The notes under the pieces are model-generated. The model ran no database searches. It worked only from the letters and a program-made list of their open reading frames with translations, and was not told the DNA's origin. This document shows positions 24,952-34,926 of a stretch of 64,000 nucleotides of DNA, piece after piece. Origin of the DNA: Streptomyces apocyni (GTDB lineage: Bacteria; Actinomycetota; Actinomycetes; Streptomycetales; Streptomycetaceae); the NCBI RefSeq assembly GCF_009739465.1, contig NZ_WHOM01000072.1:33260-97259 (forward strand), in the 5' to 3' direction. Positions within the stretch are counted from its first letter, which is position 1; each line of letters begins with the position of its first letter. The translations under genes and the position numbers were made by a program.

Positions 24952-25803
24952 TCAGAACAGGACGCTCATGAACGCGCCGACCTCTTCGAAGCCGACGCGG
25001 CGGTACGCGGCCCTGGCCGCGGTGTTGTAGTCGTTCACATACAGGCTGGCCACCGGCGCCACATCGGTGAGCGCGAACCGCAGCACCGCGGCCATGCCCG
25101 GCACGGAGAGCCCGCGGCCGCGGAACTCGGGCGCCACCCAGACGCCCTGGATCTGGCAGGCCGTGGGGGTCGCCGCGCCGATCTCGGCCTTGAAGACGAC
25201 TTGTCCGGTGTCCGGGTCGAACCGGGCGAACGAGCGTCCGGCGCCGACCAGTTCGGCGATCCGTGCCTGGTAGAGGAGCCCGCCGTCACCAGCGAGCGGC
25301 GAGATGCCGACCTCCTCGGTGAACATGGCCACGCAGGCGGGCATGATCGCGTCCATCTCGTCCTTGCGGACACGGCGGACGAGCGGGTCGGGTGCGATGT
25401 CGGTGGGCATCCGGTCGGTGACCATGAGCGGCTGGTGGGCGCGGACCTCGCGGGCCGGGCCCCAGCCTGGTTCGAGCAACTGCCACAGCAGGGTGGTCGA
25501 CTCGGCCGGGCCGACGATCGACGAGCAGCGTCGGCCCGCTCGACGGGCCCGGTCGACGAAGGCGCGTACGGCGTCGGGGGGCGCGCAGATCGGGACGAGG
25601 TTCGCGCCCGCGTAGCACAGTGAGCGCAGTCGGCCGCCCGCGTACCAGCCCCACATCTCACCGCCGAGACGCCAGGGGTCGAGCCCGGCGGCCAGGACAC
25701 GCGACGTGACGAACGCGTTCGCGACGGGGTCGCTCTCGAGGATCCCGAGGGCCGCGTCGAGGTCTCCGGGTGCGAGAACCCTGGTCGTCGTCTGCGTCAA
25801 CAC
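24952..25803 (-). CDS. GNAT acetyltransferase with N-terminal DUF4081 domain
   Basis: A 283-residue protein with two parts: an N-terminal DUF4081-type region (LDAALGILESDPVANAFV) and a C-terminal GNAT fold with GVWVAPEFRGRGLSVPGM (acetyl-CoA loop) and NDYNTAARAAYRRVGF. Substrate unknown. I use the GTG at 25803 (protein begins MLTQTTTRVL) because GGTGGAG lies 9 nt upstream; an in-frame GTG at 25821 would add six residues but has no spacing for a ribosome-binding site. It follows ispG. Confidence 0.88.
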   Translation of the reverse strand: MLTQTTTRVLAPGDLDAALGILESDPVANAFVTSRVLAAGLDPWRLGGEMWGWYAGGRLRSLCYAGANLVPICAPPDAVRAFVDRARRAGRRCSSIVGPAESTTLLWQLLEPGWGPAREVRAHQPLMVTDRMPTDIAPDPLVRRVRKDEMDAIMPACVAMFTEEVGISPLAGDGGLLYQARIAELVGAGRSFARFDPDTGQVVFKAEIGAATPTACQIQGVWVAPEFRGRGLSVPGMAAVLRFALTDVAPVASLYVNDYNTAARAAYRRVGFEEVGAFMSVLF

Positions 25804-25917
25804 TTCAGGCCGCTCCACCACTCCTTACGGGCAACGCCGAGCGTCGCTGATCTCCAGGCACTGTACCTGGAAGGCCCCGGGGAACGCCTCGTGTGGTGGG
25901 GTGAGCGGCGGTGCGGA

Positions 25918-25944
25918 GGCAGGCTCTCAGCTGGGGGCAGGCTC

Positions 25945-25947
<3 letters not shown>
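25918..25947 (-). repeat. Duplicated TGAGAGCCTGCC at the ispG stop codon
   Basis: Two copies of ggcaggctctcagctg-type sequence (25918 and 25936 onward) lie in tandem. On the minus strand the first provides the ispG stop codon as TGAGAGCCTGCC, and the second repeats the same 12-mer downstream. Confidence 0.8.
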
Positions 25948-27099
<1,152 letters not shown>

Positions 27100-27219
27100 C
27101 TGCTGTGCAACCCCAACGGTGTGGATCAAGGTCCCGGTATCGGCGGGCTCCAGACTTCGAGATTACGCCACGGCCAACGCGCCGAGCACACCGCACCGCC
27201 AAACACACCCGATGGTGGG

Positions 27220-27248
27220 GCAGCCGGACCCCGCCTGGGTCCGGCTGC
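27220..27248 (-). terminator. Terminator hairpin after the site-2 protease gene
   Basis: A 12-bp perfect stem gcagccggaccc (27220-27231) with gggtccggctgc (27237-27248), loop cgcct, 28 bp past the rseP stop. It ends the dxr-rseP unit ahead of ispG. Confidence 0.85.
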
Positions 27249-27275
27249 CGCGACCCTGCCGTGCACCACGTACGG

Positions 27276-28577
27276 TCAGGAGATTTTCACCGGGTTAACG
27301 ACGTCCGCGATCAGGACCAGAATCGTGAAGCAGATGAAGATTCCGGCCACCACATAGGCGACGGGCATCAGCTTCGCGACGTCGAACGGGCCGGGGTCGG
27401 GCCGCTTGAAGAGCCGGGCCAGCTTCCGGCGCAGCGACTCCCACAGGGCGCCCGCGATATGGCCGCCGTCCAGGGGCAGCAGCGGCAGCATGTTGAACAG
27501 GAAGAGCGACAGGTTGAAGCCCGCGACGAGGAACAGCATCATCGCGATCTGGTTCTCCGGCGGGATGTCCAGGGTGAAGACCTCGCCACCGACGCGGGCC
27601 GCGCCGACCACGCCCATCGGGGAGTCCTGCTTGCGCTCGCCGTCGCTGAAGGCGGCGTTCCACAGGTCGGGGACCTTGGACGGGAGGGCGATCAGCGCCT
27701 GGAAGCCGTTCTCCATGATGGTGCCCATACGGTCCACGGATTCCGGGAACGACTGCTTCACGATGCCGGAGGCCGGGGTGAAGCCGAGGAAGCCCGCGTA
27801 GACGTACTCGCCCTCCACATAGCCACCACTGCCGTCCGTCTTGCTGACCTGGTTCTTGATCAGATCAGCCTTGAGGTCCTGGCGGACGCCGTCGCGATCG
27901 ACGGTGATGGTGGCCGGGCCGAGGGTTTCGCGGATACGGGACTGGAGTGCCGACCAGTCGTCGACCTTCTGTCCATTGAACGCGACGATCTTGTCGCCCG
28001 CCTCCAGGCCCGCGGCCTTGGCGGGTGCGGGCGTGTCGCCCTTCTCGCAGACCGTGCGGTTCTCGCTCTGCTGGATCACACAGTCCGAGACCCGGCCGAC
28101 GGTGGTCGTCTGTTCGTTCCAGCCGAAGGTCATCAGCACGCCGAGGAAGATCGCGATGGCGAGGATGAGGTTCATAAACGGACCGGCGAACATCACGATC
28201 ACGCGTTTCCACGGCGCGCGTGTGTAGAACAGCCGCTTCTCGTCGCCTGGCTGGAGCTCCTCGAACGCCGCCGAGCGGGCGTCCTCGATCATGCCGCGCC
28301 AGGGCGAGGTCGAGCGGGCCTCCAGGCGTCCGTCCTTGCCCGGCGGGAACATCCCGATCATGCGGATATAGCCGCCGAGCGGGATCGCCTTGACGCCGTA
28401 CTCGGTCTCGCCCTTCCGGCGCGAGAAGATCGTCGGACCGAAGCCGACCATGTACTGCGGCACCCGGATGCCGAACAGCTTCGCGGTACTCAGATGCCCC
28501 AGCTCGTGCCAGGCGATCGAGAACAGCAGCCCGACTACGAAGACGACTATGCCGAGGATCATCATCAGGGTCGTCAT
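27276..28577 (-). CDS. rseP: Site-2 intramembrane zinc metalloprotease (RseP/RIP family)
   Basis: A 433-residue membrane protease that cleaves transmembrane substrates such as anti-sigma factors. Helix 1 carries the zinc motif HELGH (His24, Glu25, His28). A PDZ domain lies near residues 190-260 (AAGLEAGDKIVAFNGQKV), and the LLPLDGGH motif in a late helix supplies the third zinc ligand. There are about four transmembrane helices. The start overlaps the dxr stop by 4 nt (ATGA), so the two genes are coupled, as in other Streptomyces. The substrate is unknown. Confidence 0.95.
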   Translation of the reverse strand: MTTLMMILGIVVFVVGLLFSIAWHELGHLSTAKLFGIRVPQYMVGFGPTIFSRRKGETEYGVKAIPLGGYIRMIGMFPPGKDGRLEARSTSPWRGMIEDARSAAFEELQPGDEKRLFYTRAPWKRVIVMFAGPFMNLILAIAIFLGVLMTFGWNEQTTTVGRVSDCVIQQSENRTVCEKGDTPAPAKAAGLEAGDKIVAFNGQKVDDWSALQSRIRETLGPATITVDRDGVRQDLKADLIKNQVSKTDGSGGYVEGEYVYAGFLGFTPASGIVKQSFPESVDRMGTIMENGFQALIALPSKVPDLWNAAFSDGERKQDSPMGVVGAARVGGEVFTLDIPPENQIAMMLFLVAGFNLSLFLFNMLPLLPLDGGHIAGALWESLRRKLARLFKRPDPGPFDVAKLMPVAYVVAGIFICFTILVLIADVVNPVKIS

Positions 28578-29866
28578 GCACGAGCCTCCGCGGTCTCTTG
28601 CGTCGTCTTCGGTCCCGCCAAGGCCGCGAGACCGGCGAGCTCACGGGCCCGGGCTCGTGCCCAGGCCTCCGCATCGAGGACGTCCGCGACCGTCAGGGAA
28701 GTTCCCGTACCCGGGGTGCCGTGTTCGGTGACGACCTCGGTGACCGTCTCCATGATGCCGTTGAACGGCAGCCTGCCCGCGAGGAAGGCGTCCACGCACT
28801 CCTCGTTCGCGGCGTTGAACACCGCCGGGGCGGTCCCGCCGAGCGCGCCGACGTGCCGGGCGAGTCCGACCGAGGGGAAAGCCTCGGTGTCCAGCGGGAA
28901 GAACTCCCAGCTGGACGCCTTCGACCAGTCGAAGGCCGGGGCGGCGTCCGGAATCCGCTCGGGCCAGCCGATGCCGATGGCGATCGGACCGCTCATGTCC
29001 GGCGGGGTGGCCTGGGCCAGGGTGGAACCGTCGGTGAACTCGACCATGGAGTGGACGTAGGACTGCGGGTGGACGACGACCTCGATGCGGTCGAAGGGGA
29101 TGTCGTAGAGCAGGTGCGCCTCGATGACCTCCAGGCCCTTGTTGACCAGGGTCGCGGAGTTGACGGTGATGACCGGGCCCATCGCCCAGGTGGGGTGGGC
29201 GAGCGCGTCCTGGGGGGTGACGTGCGCCAGCTCCGCCTTCGTACGCCCCCGGAAGGGCCCACCGGACGCCGTGACGACCAGCTTGCGCACCTGGGCGCGG
29301 GTGCCGGCGGCTAGCGCCTGGAAGAGCGCGGCGTGCTCGGAGTCGACCGGGATGATCTGGCCGGGCCTGGCCAGCGCCTTGACCAGCGGGCCGCCGACGA
29401 TCAGCGACTCCTTGTTGGCCAGGGCCAGGGTCCGTCCGGCCTCCAGGGCCGCGAGGGTCGGCGCGAGGCCGATGGAGCCGGTGATGCCGTTGAGCACGGT
29501 GTGGCAGTCGCTGGCGGCGAGCTGGGCCGCGGCGTCGGGGCCCGCCAGGATCTCGGGGAGCGGCTCGGTGCCGTCCTGCGTGCCGTACCGCGCGGCGAGT
29601 GCCTCGCGCAGTGCGGGTACGGCATCCTCGCGGGCGACCGCGACGGTGGACACCCGCAGCCGCCTGGCCTGCTCGGCCAGCAGATCGACCCGGCCACCAG
29701 CCGCCGAGAGGGCGGTGACGCGGAACCGGTCGGGGTTGCGCAGGACCAGGTCGATGGCCTGGGTGCCGATGGAACCCGTGGAGCCGAGGACGACGATGTC
29801 CCGGCGGCCTTCGACGGGGTCGAAGACGAGATGCGGGTCGGCGAGAGGGGCAGGCAAGTCGCTCAT
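28574..29866 (-). CDS. dxr: 1-deoxy-D-xylulose 5-phosphate reductoisomerase
   Basis: A 430-residue NADPH enzyme that makes MEP, the committed step of the pathway that ispG later serves. It has the NADPH motif VVLGSTGSIGTQA near residue 25, the metal-binding VDSEHAALFQ and the SGGPFRG loop, and the C-terminal helical domain. The final ~30 residues are a basic/Ala-rich extension. ATG 29866 is chosen; the only nearby purine-rich stretch is GGGGGG directly upstream. It is coupled to rseP. Confidence 0.96.
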   Translation of the reverse strand: MSDLPAPLADPHLVFDPVEGRRDIVVLGSTGSIGTQAIDLVLRNPDRFRVTALSAAGGRVDLLAEQARRLRVSTVAVAREDAVPALREALAARYGTQDGTEPLPEILAGPDAAAQLAASDCHTVLNGITGSIGLAPTLAALEAGRTLALANKESLIVGGPLVKALARPGQIIPVDSEHAALFQALAAGTRAQVRKLVVTASGGPFRGRTKAELAHVTPQDALAHPTWAMGPVITVNSATLVNKGLEVIEAHLLYDIPFDRIEVVVHPQSYVHSMVEFTDGSTLAQATPPDMSGPIAIGIGWPERIPDAAPAFDWSKASSWEFFPLDTEAFPSVGLARHVGALGGTAPAVFNAANEECVDAFLAGRLPFNGIMETVTEVVTEHGTPGTGTSLTVADVLDAEAWARARARELAGLAALAGPKTTQETAEARA

Positions 29867-29938
29867 CCCCCCATTGTTGCCGCAACCGCCGGGCGATCCG
29901 ACCCCGCTCCCCCACTGATGGCCGCGTGGCGAGCGGGC

Positions 29939-29970
29939 GAGAGGCCCGGCAGTGGGCTGCCGGGCCTCTC
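29939..29970 (-). terminator. Terminator hairpin after the acyl-CoA dehydrogenase gene
   Basis: A 13-bp perfect stem gagaggcccggca (29939-29951) with its complement (29958-29970), 6-nt loop, 12 bp past the stop of the acyl-CoA dehydrogenase. It isolates dxr from upstream transcription. Confidence 0.88.
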
Positions 29971-29982
29971 ACGTGTGCTCGT

Positions 29983-31962
29983 TCAGCGGATGGGGCGGTG
30001 GAGGTTCTCCTTCTTCGCCGGGCCCGGCGTGGCGTCGGCGATCCAGGGGCCGTCACCGCTGGCGTCGATGACGCCCTGTTCGAGCCAGGTGTACGTCCCC
30101 GAGAGGACGCCCGAGACGACCTTGCGATCCAGATCGTCGGTGTTGTTCCACAGGCGGCCGAAGAGCTCCTCGACCCGCAGGCGGGCCTGGCGGCAGAAGA
30201 CGTCCGCGAGTTGGTAGGCCGCCTGGCCGTGGTCGTCCGTGGTGCGCAGGAGTTCCGCCCGTACGCAGGCGGCGCTCATCGCGAACAGTTCGGCGCCGAT
30301 GTCGACGATCCGGCCCAGAAAGCCCTGTTTCGTCTCCATCCGCCCCTGCCAGCGGGACATCGCGTAGAACGTGGAGCGGGCCAGCTTGCGCGAGGTGCGT
30401 TCGACGTAGCGCAGGTGGCCCGAGAGGTCCCGGTGTCCCGGCGGGTGGAACTCGCCGTAGGTGCGCGGGAGCTGGCCTGGTCCGGTGACCAGTTTGGGCA
30501 GCCAGCGGGCGTAGAAGCCTCCGGCCCGCGCGCCCGCCTTCGCCTTGTCGCCCAGCGACTTGTCCGGGTCGATGAGGTCCCCCGCGACCTTGAGGTGGGC
30601 GTCGACGGCCTCGCGGGCGATGAGGAGGTGCATGATCTCCGTGGAGCCCTCGAAGATGCGGTTGATCCTCAGGTCGCGCAGCAGCTGTTCGGCGGGCACG
30701 GCGCGTTCACCGCGGGCGGCCAGTGAGTCGGCGGTCTCGAAGCCTCGGCCGCCGCGGATCTGGACCAGTTCGTCGGCGATCAGGCAGGCCATCTCGGAGC
30801 CGTACAGCTTGGCGAGCGCGGCCTCGATGCGGATGTCGTTGCGGTCCTCGTCGGCCATCTGCGAGGACAGGTCGAGTACGGCTTCGAGGGCGAAGGTGGT
30901 CGCGGCGATGAACGAGATCTTCGCGCCGACGGCCTCGTGCTTGGCGACCGGCTTGCCCCACTGCTCGCGGACGGTCGACCACTCACGGGCGATCTTCAGG
31001 CTCCACTTTCCGGCGCCGACGCACATGGCGGGCAGCGAGAGGCGGCCGGTGTTGAGGGTGGTGAGGGCGATCTTCAGGCCCGCTCCCTCGGGGCCGATGC
31101 GGCTGGCGGCGGGGACCCTGACCTGGTGGAAGCGGGTGACGCCGTTCTCCAGGCCGCGCAGGCCCATGAAGGCGTTGCGGTGCTCCACGGTGACGCCGTC
31201 GGCCGCGGCCTCGACGACGAAGGCGGTGATGCCGCCCTTGTGGCCATCGGACTTGGGGACGCGGGCCATGACGACCAGGAGGTCGGCGACGACCCCGTTG
31301 GTGGTCCAGAGTTTCACCCCGTCCAGCAAGTAGTCGTCACCGTCCGGGATGGCGGTGGTCGCCAGGCGGGCCGGGTCGGAGCCCACGTCCGGCTCGGTGA
31401 GCAGGAAGGCCGAGATGTCGGTACGGGCCAGCCGGGGCAGGTAGGTGTCCTTCTGCTCCTGGGTGCCGAAGAGCTTCAGTGGCTGCGGTACGCCAATGGA
31501 CTGGTGCGCCGAGAGCAGTGCGCCGATCGAGGGGTTGGCGGAGCCGACCAGGGCGAGGGCCTTGTTGTAGTACACCTGGGTGAGGCCGAGGCCGCCGTAC
31601 TTGGTGTCGATCTTCATTCCGAGCGCGCCGAGTTCCTTGAGGCCGTTGATCACCTCGTCGGGGATCTTCGCCTCGCGCTCGATACGGGCCCCGTCGATCT
31701 TCGTCTCGCAGAAGTCGCGGAGTTTGGCCAGGAACTCCTCGCCGCGCTGGGCGTCTTCGTCGGCGGGGAGCGGATGCGGGTGGATCAGGTCGATCCGGAA
31801 GCGGCCGAGGAACAGTTCCTTGGCGAAACTCGGCTTCTGCCAGTCCTGTTCGCGCGCGGCCTCGGCCACTTGGCGGGCCTCGCGCTCGGAGACCTTGGCC
31901 GCGTGCGCGGGCTGGGAGGACTGAGCGGGCTGCGCGGGCTGGGAGGAGGGTGTGGCGGACAT
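29983..31962 (-). CDS. Acyl-CoA dehydrogenase family protein
   Basis: A 659-residue flavoenzyme of the acyl-CoA dehydrogenase superfamily. FAD and substrate regions include LTEPDVGSDPARLATTA, GVKLWTTNG, and the RGGRGFETAD catalytic-base region; the mid-chain LARAVDA-type segment is LIAREAVDAHLK. It is longer than the ~380-residue short and medium types and carries a C-terminal ~150-residue extension, like very-long-chain or Streptomyces FadE-type proteins. The N-terminus has a Gln/Pro/Ala repeat stretch. ATG with GCGAGG 10 nt upstream. No partner gene is adjacent. Confidence 0.93.
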   Translation of the reverse strand: MSATPSSQPAQPAQSSQPAHAAKVSEREARQVAEAAREQDWQKPSFAKELFLGRFRIDLIHPHPLPADEDAQRGEEFLAKLRDFCETKIDGARIEREAKIPDEVINGLKELGALGMKIDTKYGGLGLTQVYYNKALALVGSANPSIGALLSAHQSIGVPQPLKLFGTQEQKDTYLPRLARTDISAFLLTEPDVGSDPARLATTAIPDGDDYLLDGVKLWTTNGVVADLLVVMARVPKSDGHKGGITAFVVEAAADGVTVEHRNAFMGLRGLENGVTRFHQVRVPAASRIGPEGAGLKIALTTLNTGRLSLPAMCVGAGKWSLKIAREWSTVREQWGKPVAKHEAVGAKISFIAATTFALEAVLDLSSQMADEDRNDIRIEAALAKLYGSEMACLIADELVQIRGGRGFETADSLAARGERAVPAEQLLRDLRINRIFEGSTEIMHLLIAREAVDAHLKVAGDLIDPDKSLGDKAKAGARAGGFYARWLPKLVTGPGQLPRTYGEFHPPGHRDLSGHLRYVERTSRKLARSTFYAMSRWQGRMETKQGFLGRIVDIGAELFAMSAACVRAELLRTTDDHGQAAYQLADVFCRQARLRVEELFGRLWNNTDDLDRKVVSGVLSGTYTWLEQGVIDASGDGPWIADATPGPAKKENLHRPIR

Positions 31963-32104
31963 GAGGAGCTCACCTCGCCGCTAGGGGGTCGACGGAACCG
32001 GCCGGGCCGTTGGTTACCGACCGGTGCTACTCGCTCGTTGGTACCCGATTCCGCCCTTTCGCACCAGCCTGCGCGCAACGGACACCCCCTGGGTGGCGAA
32101 AGGA
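31963..32104. other. 142-bp gap upstream of the acyl-CoA dehydrogenase gene
   Basis: It must contain the promoter of the acyl-CoA dehydrogenase gene on the minus strand. No clear -10/-35 pair or repeat is evident. Confidence 0.3.
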
Positions 32105-32941
32105 TCAGCCAGCCAGCCGGAAGAGGTTGAACCGGTAGCTCTCCGCCTTGTCCCGGAAGTCGGTCCGCATCACCTGGACGAACGCCTTCCGGGCGGCGCT
32201 GAGCGGGTCGGTCAGCTCACTCGGGAAGTCGAGGAAGGTACGGCTCTCCAGCAGCCGCGGACCCGGCTCCGGCTCCCAGGTCTCGACCGCGCGGGGGTCG
32301 TCGCAGGCCCAGACCATCCGGGCGGCCATCATGCTCAGTACGTCGTGCTGGTCCTGGGTATCGACCATGTCCTGGGCCGAGGTGTCGGTGGCCAGCAGCG
32401 CGCCGGGGAAGCGTCCGCTCAGGTCCCGTACGAACGACCGCACCCGGTCCTCGTCGAGGAACGGCAGCACGGCCTCCGCGACGAAGAGGTACGGCCCGGG
32501 GAGTGCCGCGACGCGGTCGTGCCAGGAGGTGTCGAGCACGGACGCGCCGATGATCGTACGGCGGTCGCTCTCGGCGAAGAAGTGGCGGCGCAGGTCGACG
32601 GCGTCGGGGAGGTCGAGCTCGACCCAGTGCGCGGTGCCGTTGTCGGTGCGTTCGAGCCTGGTGTTGAGGCCGCAGCCGAGTTCGACGACGGTGCCGGTCG
32701 GGTGCTCGGCGAGGAAGCGGCGTACCCAGGAGTCGTACAGCAGGGTGCGGAAGTTGACGCCGAGGAGGCTGGGCTTGCCGTCGAACTTCGCGAAGTCGTA
32801 GTCGATGGCCTCCGTCACCTCGACGGACTTCGGGTCGCGCAGCATCCCGCCCGGGTCGGCGGTCTCCACGGCCCTGCCGTAGAGCGTGATGAGCAAGGTC
32901 TCCTGGACGGTGCCGAGTTGGGGTGCGATCTTGCTCATCAC
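32105..32941 (-). CDS. LCM-type class I SAM-dependent methyltransferase
   Basis: A 278-residue methyltransferase of the leucine carboxyl methyltransferase (LCM/PPM1) family. SAM motif I is TVVELGCGLNTRLER, followed by VELDLPDAVDLRR and the FVAEAVLPFLDEDRVR motif. Target unknown; small-molecule O-methylation is common in this family. The start has a strong AGGAGG 5 nt upstream. It lies 34 bp after the L32 gene on the same strand, and no terminator is seen between them, so it is probably co-transcribed from the Zur-like promoter. Confidence 0.9.
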   Translation of the reverse strand: MMSKIAPQLGTVQETLLITLYGRAVETADPGGMLRDPKSVEVTEAIDYDFAKFDGKPSLLGVNFRTLLYDSWVRRFLAEHPTGTVVELGCGLNTRLERTDNGTAHWVELDLPDAVDLRRHFFAESDRRTIIGASVLDTSWHDRVAALPGPYLFVAEAVLPFLDEDRVRSFVRDLSGRFPGALLATDTSAQDMVDTQDQHDVLSMMAARMVWACDDPRAVETWEPEPGPRLLESRTFLDFPSELTDPLSAARKAFVQVMRTDFRDKAESYRFNLFRLAG

Positions 32942-32975
32942 TGCCTCCTGCAGGGTCAGTGGGTCAGACGGGTTC

Positions 32976-33146
32976 TCAGCCTTCGGGTGTGATCAGGCCG
33001 CGCTCGTAGGCGCGGACGAGGCGTTGGGGTACGGCGTACTCGCGGCCCTCGATGTAGACGGACACCAGAGCGGGGGTGCTCGCCTTCCACTGGGCACGAC
33101 GGTGACGGGTGTTGGAACGGGACATCTTGCGCTTCGGAACTGCCAT
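32976..33146 (-). CDS. rpmF: Cysteine-free 50S ribosomal protein L32 paralogue
   Basis: A 56-residue protein, MAVPKRKMSRSNTRHRRAQW at the start and ending RGLITPEG, clearly L32. It has no cysteine, so it lacks the zinc-binding ribbon of ordinary L32 (C-minus type). In Streptomyces and other bacteria C-minus ribosomal proteins are commonly derepressed by Zur when zinc is scarce, letting the cell swap out zinc-holding subunits. The upstream Zur-like operator supports that here. The start has no Shine-Dalgarno sequence and the predicted transcript begins at or next to the ATG. Confidence 0.93.
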   Translation of the reverse strand: MAVPKRKMSRSNTRHRRAQWKASTPALVSVYIEGREYAVPQRLVRAYERGLITPEG

Positions 33147-33153
33147 GCCCGCC

Positions 33154-33183
33154 ACTCTACATGAAAACGATTGTCGCTTTCGA
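33154..33183 (-). promoter_or_regulatory. Leaderless promoter with Zur-like operator for the L32 gene
   Basis: On the minus strand, -35 TCGAAA (33183-33178), 18-nt spacer, -10 TAGAGT (33159-33154), then 7 nt before the ATG at 33146. The operator TGAAAACGATTGTCG (plus strand 33162-33176) lies in the spacer and matches the actinobacterial Zur box TGAAAACGATTTTCA at 13 of 15 positions. Zinc-bound Zur would block RNA polymerase here. Confidence 0.7.
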
Positions 33184-33218
33184 TGAGGGTGGCGGTGGCA
33201 TCGGGGCCGGGCACGCGA

Positions 33219-33255
33219 AAGCGGCCGGAGCCCCTGGCAGGGTCCCCGGCCGCTT
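33219..33255 (-). terminator. Hairpin after the aldehyde dehydrogenase gene
   Basis: A 10-bp stem aagcggccgg (33219-33228) with ccggccgctt (33246-33255), 18 bp past the stop of the dehydrogenase. It shields the L32 promoter from upstream transcription. Confidence 0.75.
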
Positions 33256-33272
33256 CGGTGTGACGCGTGTTC

Positions 33273-34718
33273 CTACAGGTCGAGGCCGGTGAGGACCATG
33301 ACCCGCTCGTACGTGTAGTCCTCCATCGCGTAGCGCACGCCCTCGCGGCCCACGCCGGACTGCTTGGCGCCGCCGTACGGCATCTGGTCTGCGCGGTAGG
33401 AGGGAACGTCGCCGACGATCACGCCGCCGACCTCAAGGGCGCGGTGGGCGCGGAACGCGGTCTTCGTGTCGTGCGTGAACACACCCGCCTGGAGGCCGTA
33501 CTTGGAGGCGTTGACGGCGTCGAACGCCTCCTGCTCGCCGTTCACCTTGGTGACCGTCAGGACCGGCCCGAAGACCTCCTCGGAGGCGAGGGTGACATCG
33601 GCCGGTACGTCGGTGACCACGGTCGGCGCGTAGGCGGCGCCGTCGCGCTTGCCGCCGGTGAGCAGCTGGGCGCCCGCCTTGACGGCCTCGTCGACCCAGG
33701 ACTCGACACGCTTGGCGGCGTCCTCGCTGACCAGCGGGCCCACCTCGGTCTCGCTGTCCGACGGGTCACCGGTGACCTGGGCCTCGACGGCCTTGACGAT
33801 GCGCGGCAGCAGCCGGTCGTGCAGGGACTCGTCGACGATCACGCGCTGCACGGAGATGCAGGACTGCCCGCCCTGGTAGTTCGAGAAGGTCGCGATGCGG
33901 CTCGCGGCCCAGTCGAGGTCGGCGTCCGAGGAGAAGTCGGCCAGGACGACCGCGGCGCCGTTACCGCCGAGCTCCAGGGTGAGGTGCTTACGCGGCACCG
34001 AGTCCATGATCGCGTAGCCGACCTTGTCGGAACCGGTGAAGGAGATGACCGGCAGGCGCTCGTCCTGGACCAGGGCGGGCATCTTGTCGTTGGCGACCGG
34101 CAGGATGCTCCAGGCGCCCTCCGGCAGCTCCGTCTCGGCGAGCAGGTCGCCGATGATCAGGCCGGAGAGCGGGGTCGCGGGCGCGGGCTTCAGGATGATC
34201 GGGGCACCGACCGCGAGCGCCGGGGCGATCTTGTGCGCGCAGAGGTTCAGCGGGAAGTTGAACGGCGCGATACCGAGCACGACACCGCGCGGGAAGCGGC
34301 GGGTGAGGGCGAGGCGGCCGACGCCACCGGCGTCCGTGTCCAGGCGCTGGGCCTCACCGCCGTTGAAGCGGCGGGCCTCCTCGGCGGCGAAGCGGAACAC
34401 CGAGACCGCGCGGCCGACCTCACCGCGGGCCCACTTCATGGGCTTGCCGTTCTCGGCGGAGATCAGCTTGGCGATCTCCTCGGTGCGCTCGACCAGCCTG
34501 CGGGAGACGTGGTCCAGGGCGGCGGCGCGTACGTGGGCGGGGGTGGCCGCGAACTCGTCGCGCACCGCGTAGGCGGCGGCCACAGCCTCCTCGACCTGGG
34601 CGTCGGTCGGCACGCTGACGGTGCCGACGGTGCGGCCGTCCCAGGGGGACGTGACGTCGAGGGTGGTCTCGCCGGTGGCCTGGCGGCCGGCGAGCCAGAA
34701 GGCGTGGGTGGAAGTCAT
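33273..34718 (-). CDS. NAD(P)-dependent aldehyde dehydrogenase (GabD-like candidate)
   Basis: A 481-residue aldehyde dehydrogenase superfamily protein. Catalytic Cys lies in GGQSCISVQRV, and the general-base Glu in LTLELGGNGAAVV; the cofactor region is PFNFPLNLCAHKIAPALA. ATG 34718 is preferred over 34766 because GGGAA precedes it. It is adjacent to a PucR-type regulator and lies in the polyamine/GABA region, so a late step such as succinate-semialdehyde oxidation is plausible, but the exact substrate is inference. Confidence 0.88.
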   Translation of the reverse strand: MTSTHAFWLAGRQATGETTLDVTSPWDGRTVGTVSVPTDAQVEEAVAAAYAVRDEFAATPAHVRAAALDHVSRRLVERTEEIAKLISAENGKPMKWARGEVGRAVSVFRFAAEEARRFNGGEAQRLDTDAGGVGRLALTRRFPRGVVLGIAPFNFPLNLCAHKIAPALAVGAPIILKPAPATPLSGLIIGDLLAETELPEGAWSILPVANDKMPALVQDERLPVISFTGSDKVGYAIMDSVPRKHLTLELGGNGAAVVLADFSSDADLDWAASRIATFSNYQGGQSCISVQRVIVDESLHDRLLPRIVKAVEAQVTGDPSDSETEVGPLVSEDAAKRVESWVDEAVKAGAQLLTGGKRDGAAYAPTVVTDVPADVTLASEEVFGPVLTVTKVNGEQEAFDAVNASKYGLQAGVFTHDTKTAFRAHRALEVGGVIVGDVPSYRADQMPYGGAKQSGVGREGVRYAMEDYTYERVMVLTGLDL

Positions 34719-34868
34719 TGTGATTCCCGGCCCTTCCGCGTTGATTGCTGGGGGTTTTCTCCCCACCGTAGGGGCGCGCGGCTCGCAGGTCGTTTATCCG
34801 GCACGTAGCAGTCGAGAGGTGGCGCGCACCGGATTGTCAGATGGGCTTGCGGGGTGGGGACCGATAGG

Positions 34869-34925
34869 GCGCCTTGTCGCCTGGCTGGCGCCTTGTCCCC
34901 TAGCTGGCCGCCTGGTCGCCCGTCG
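34869..34925. repeat. Three 19-bp tandem repeats between the PucR and aldehyde dehydrogenase genes
   Basis: Units gcgccttgtcgcctggctg, gcgccttgtcccctagctg and gccgcctggtcgcccgtcg lie in direct succession beside the PucR stop codon, in the region that should carry the aldehyde dehydrogenase promoter. Confidence 0.8.
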
Positions 34926-34926
34926 C

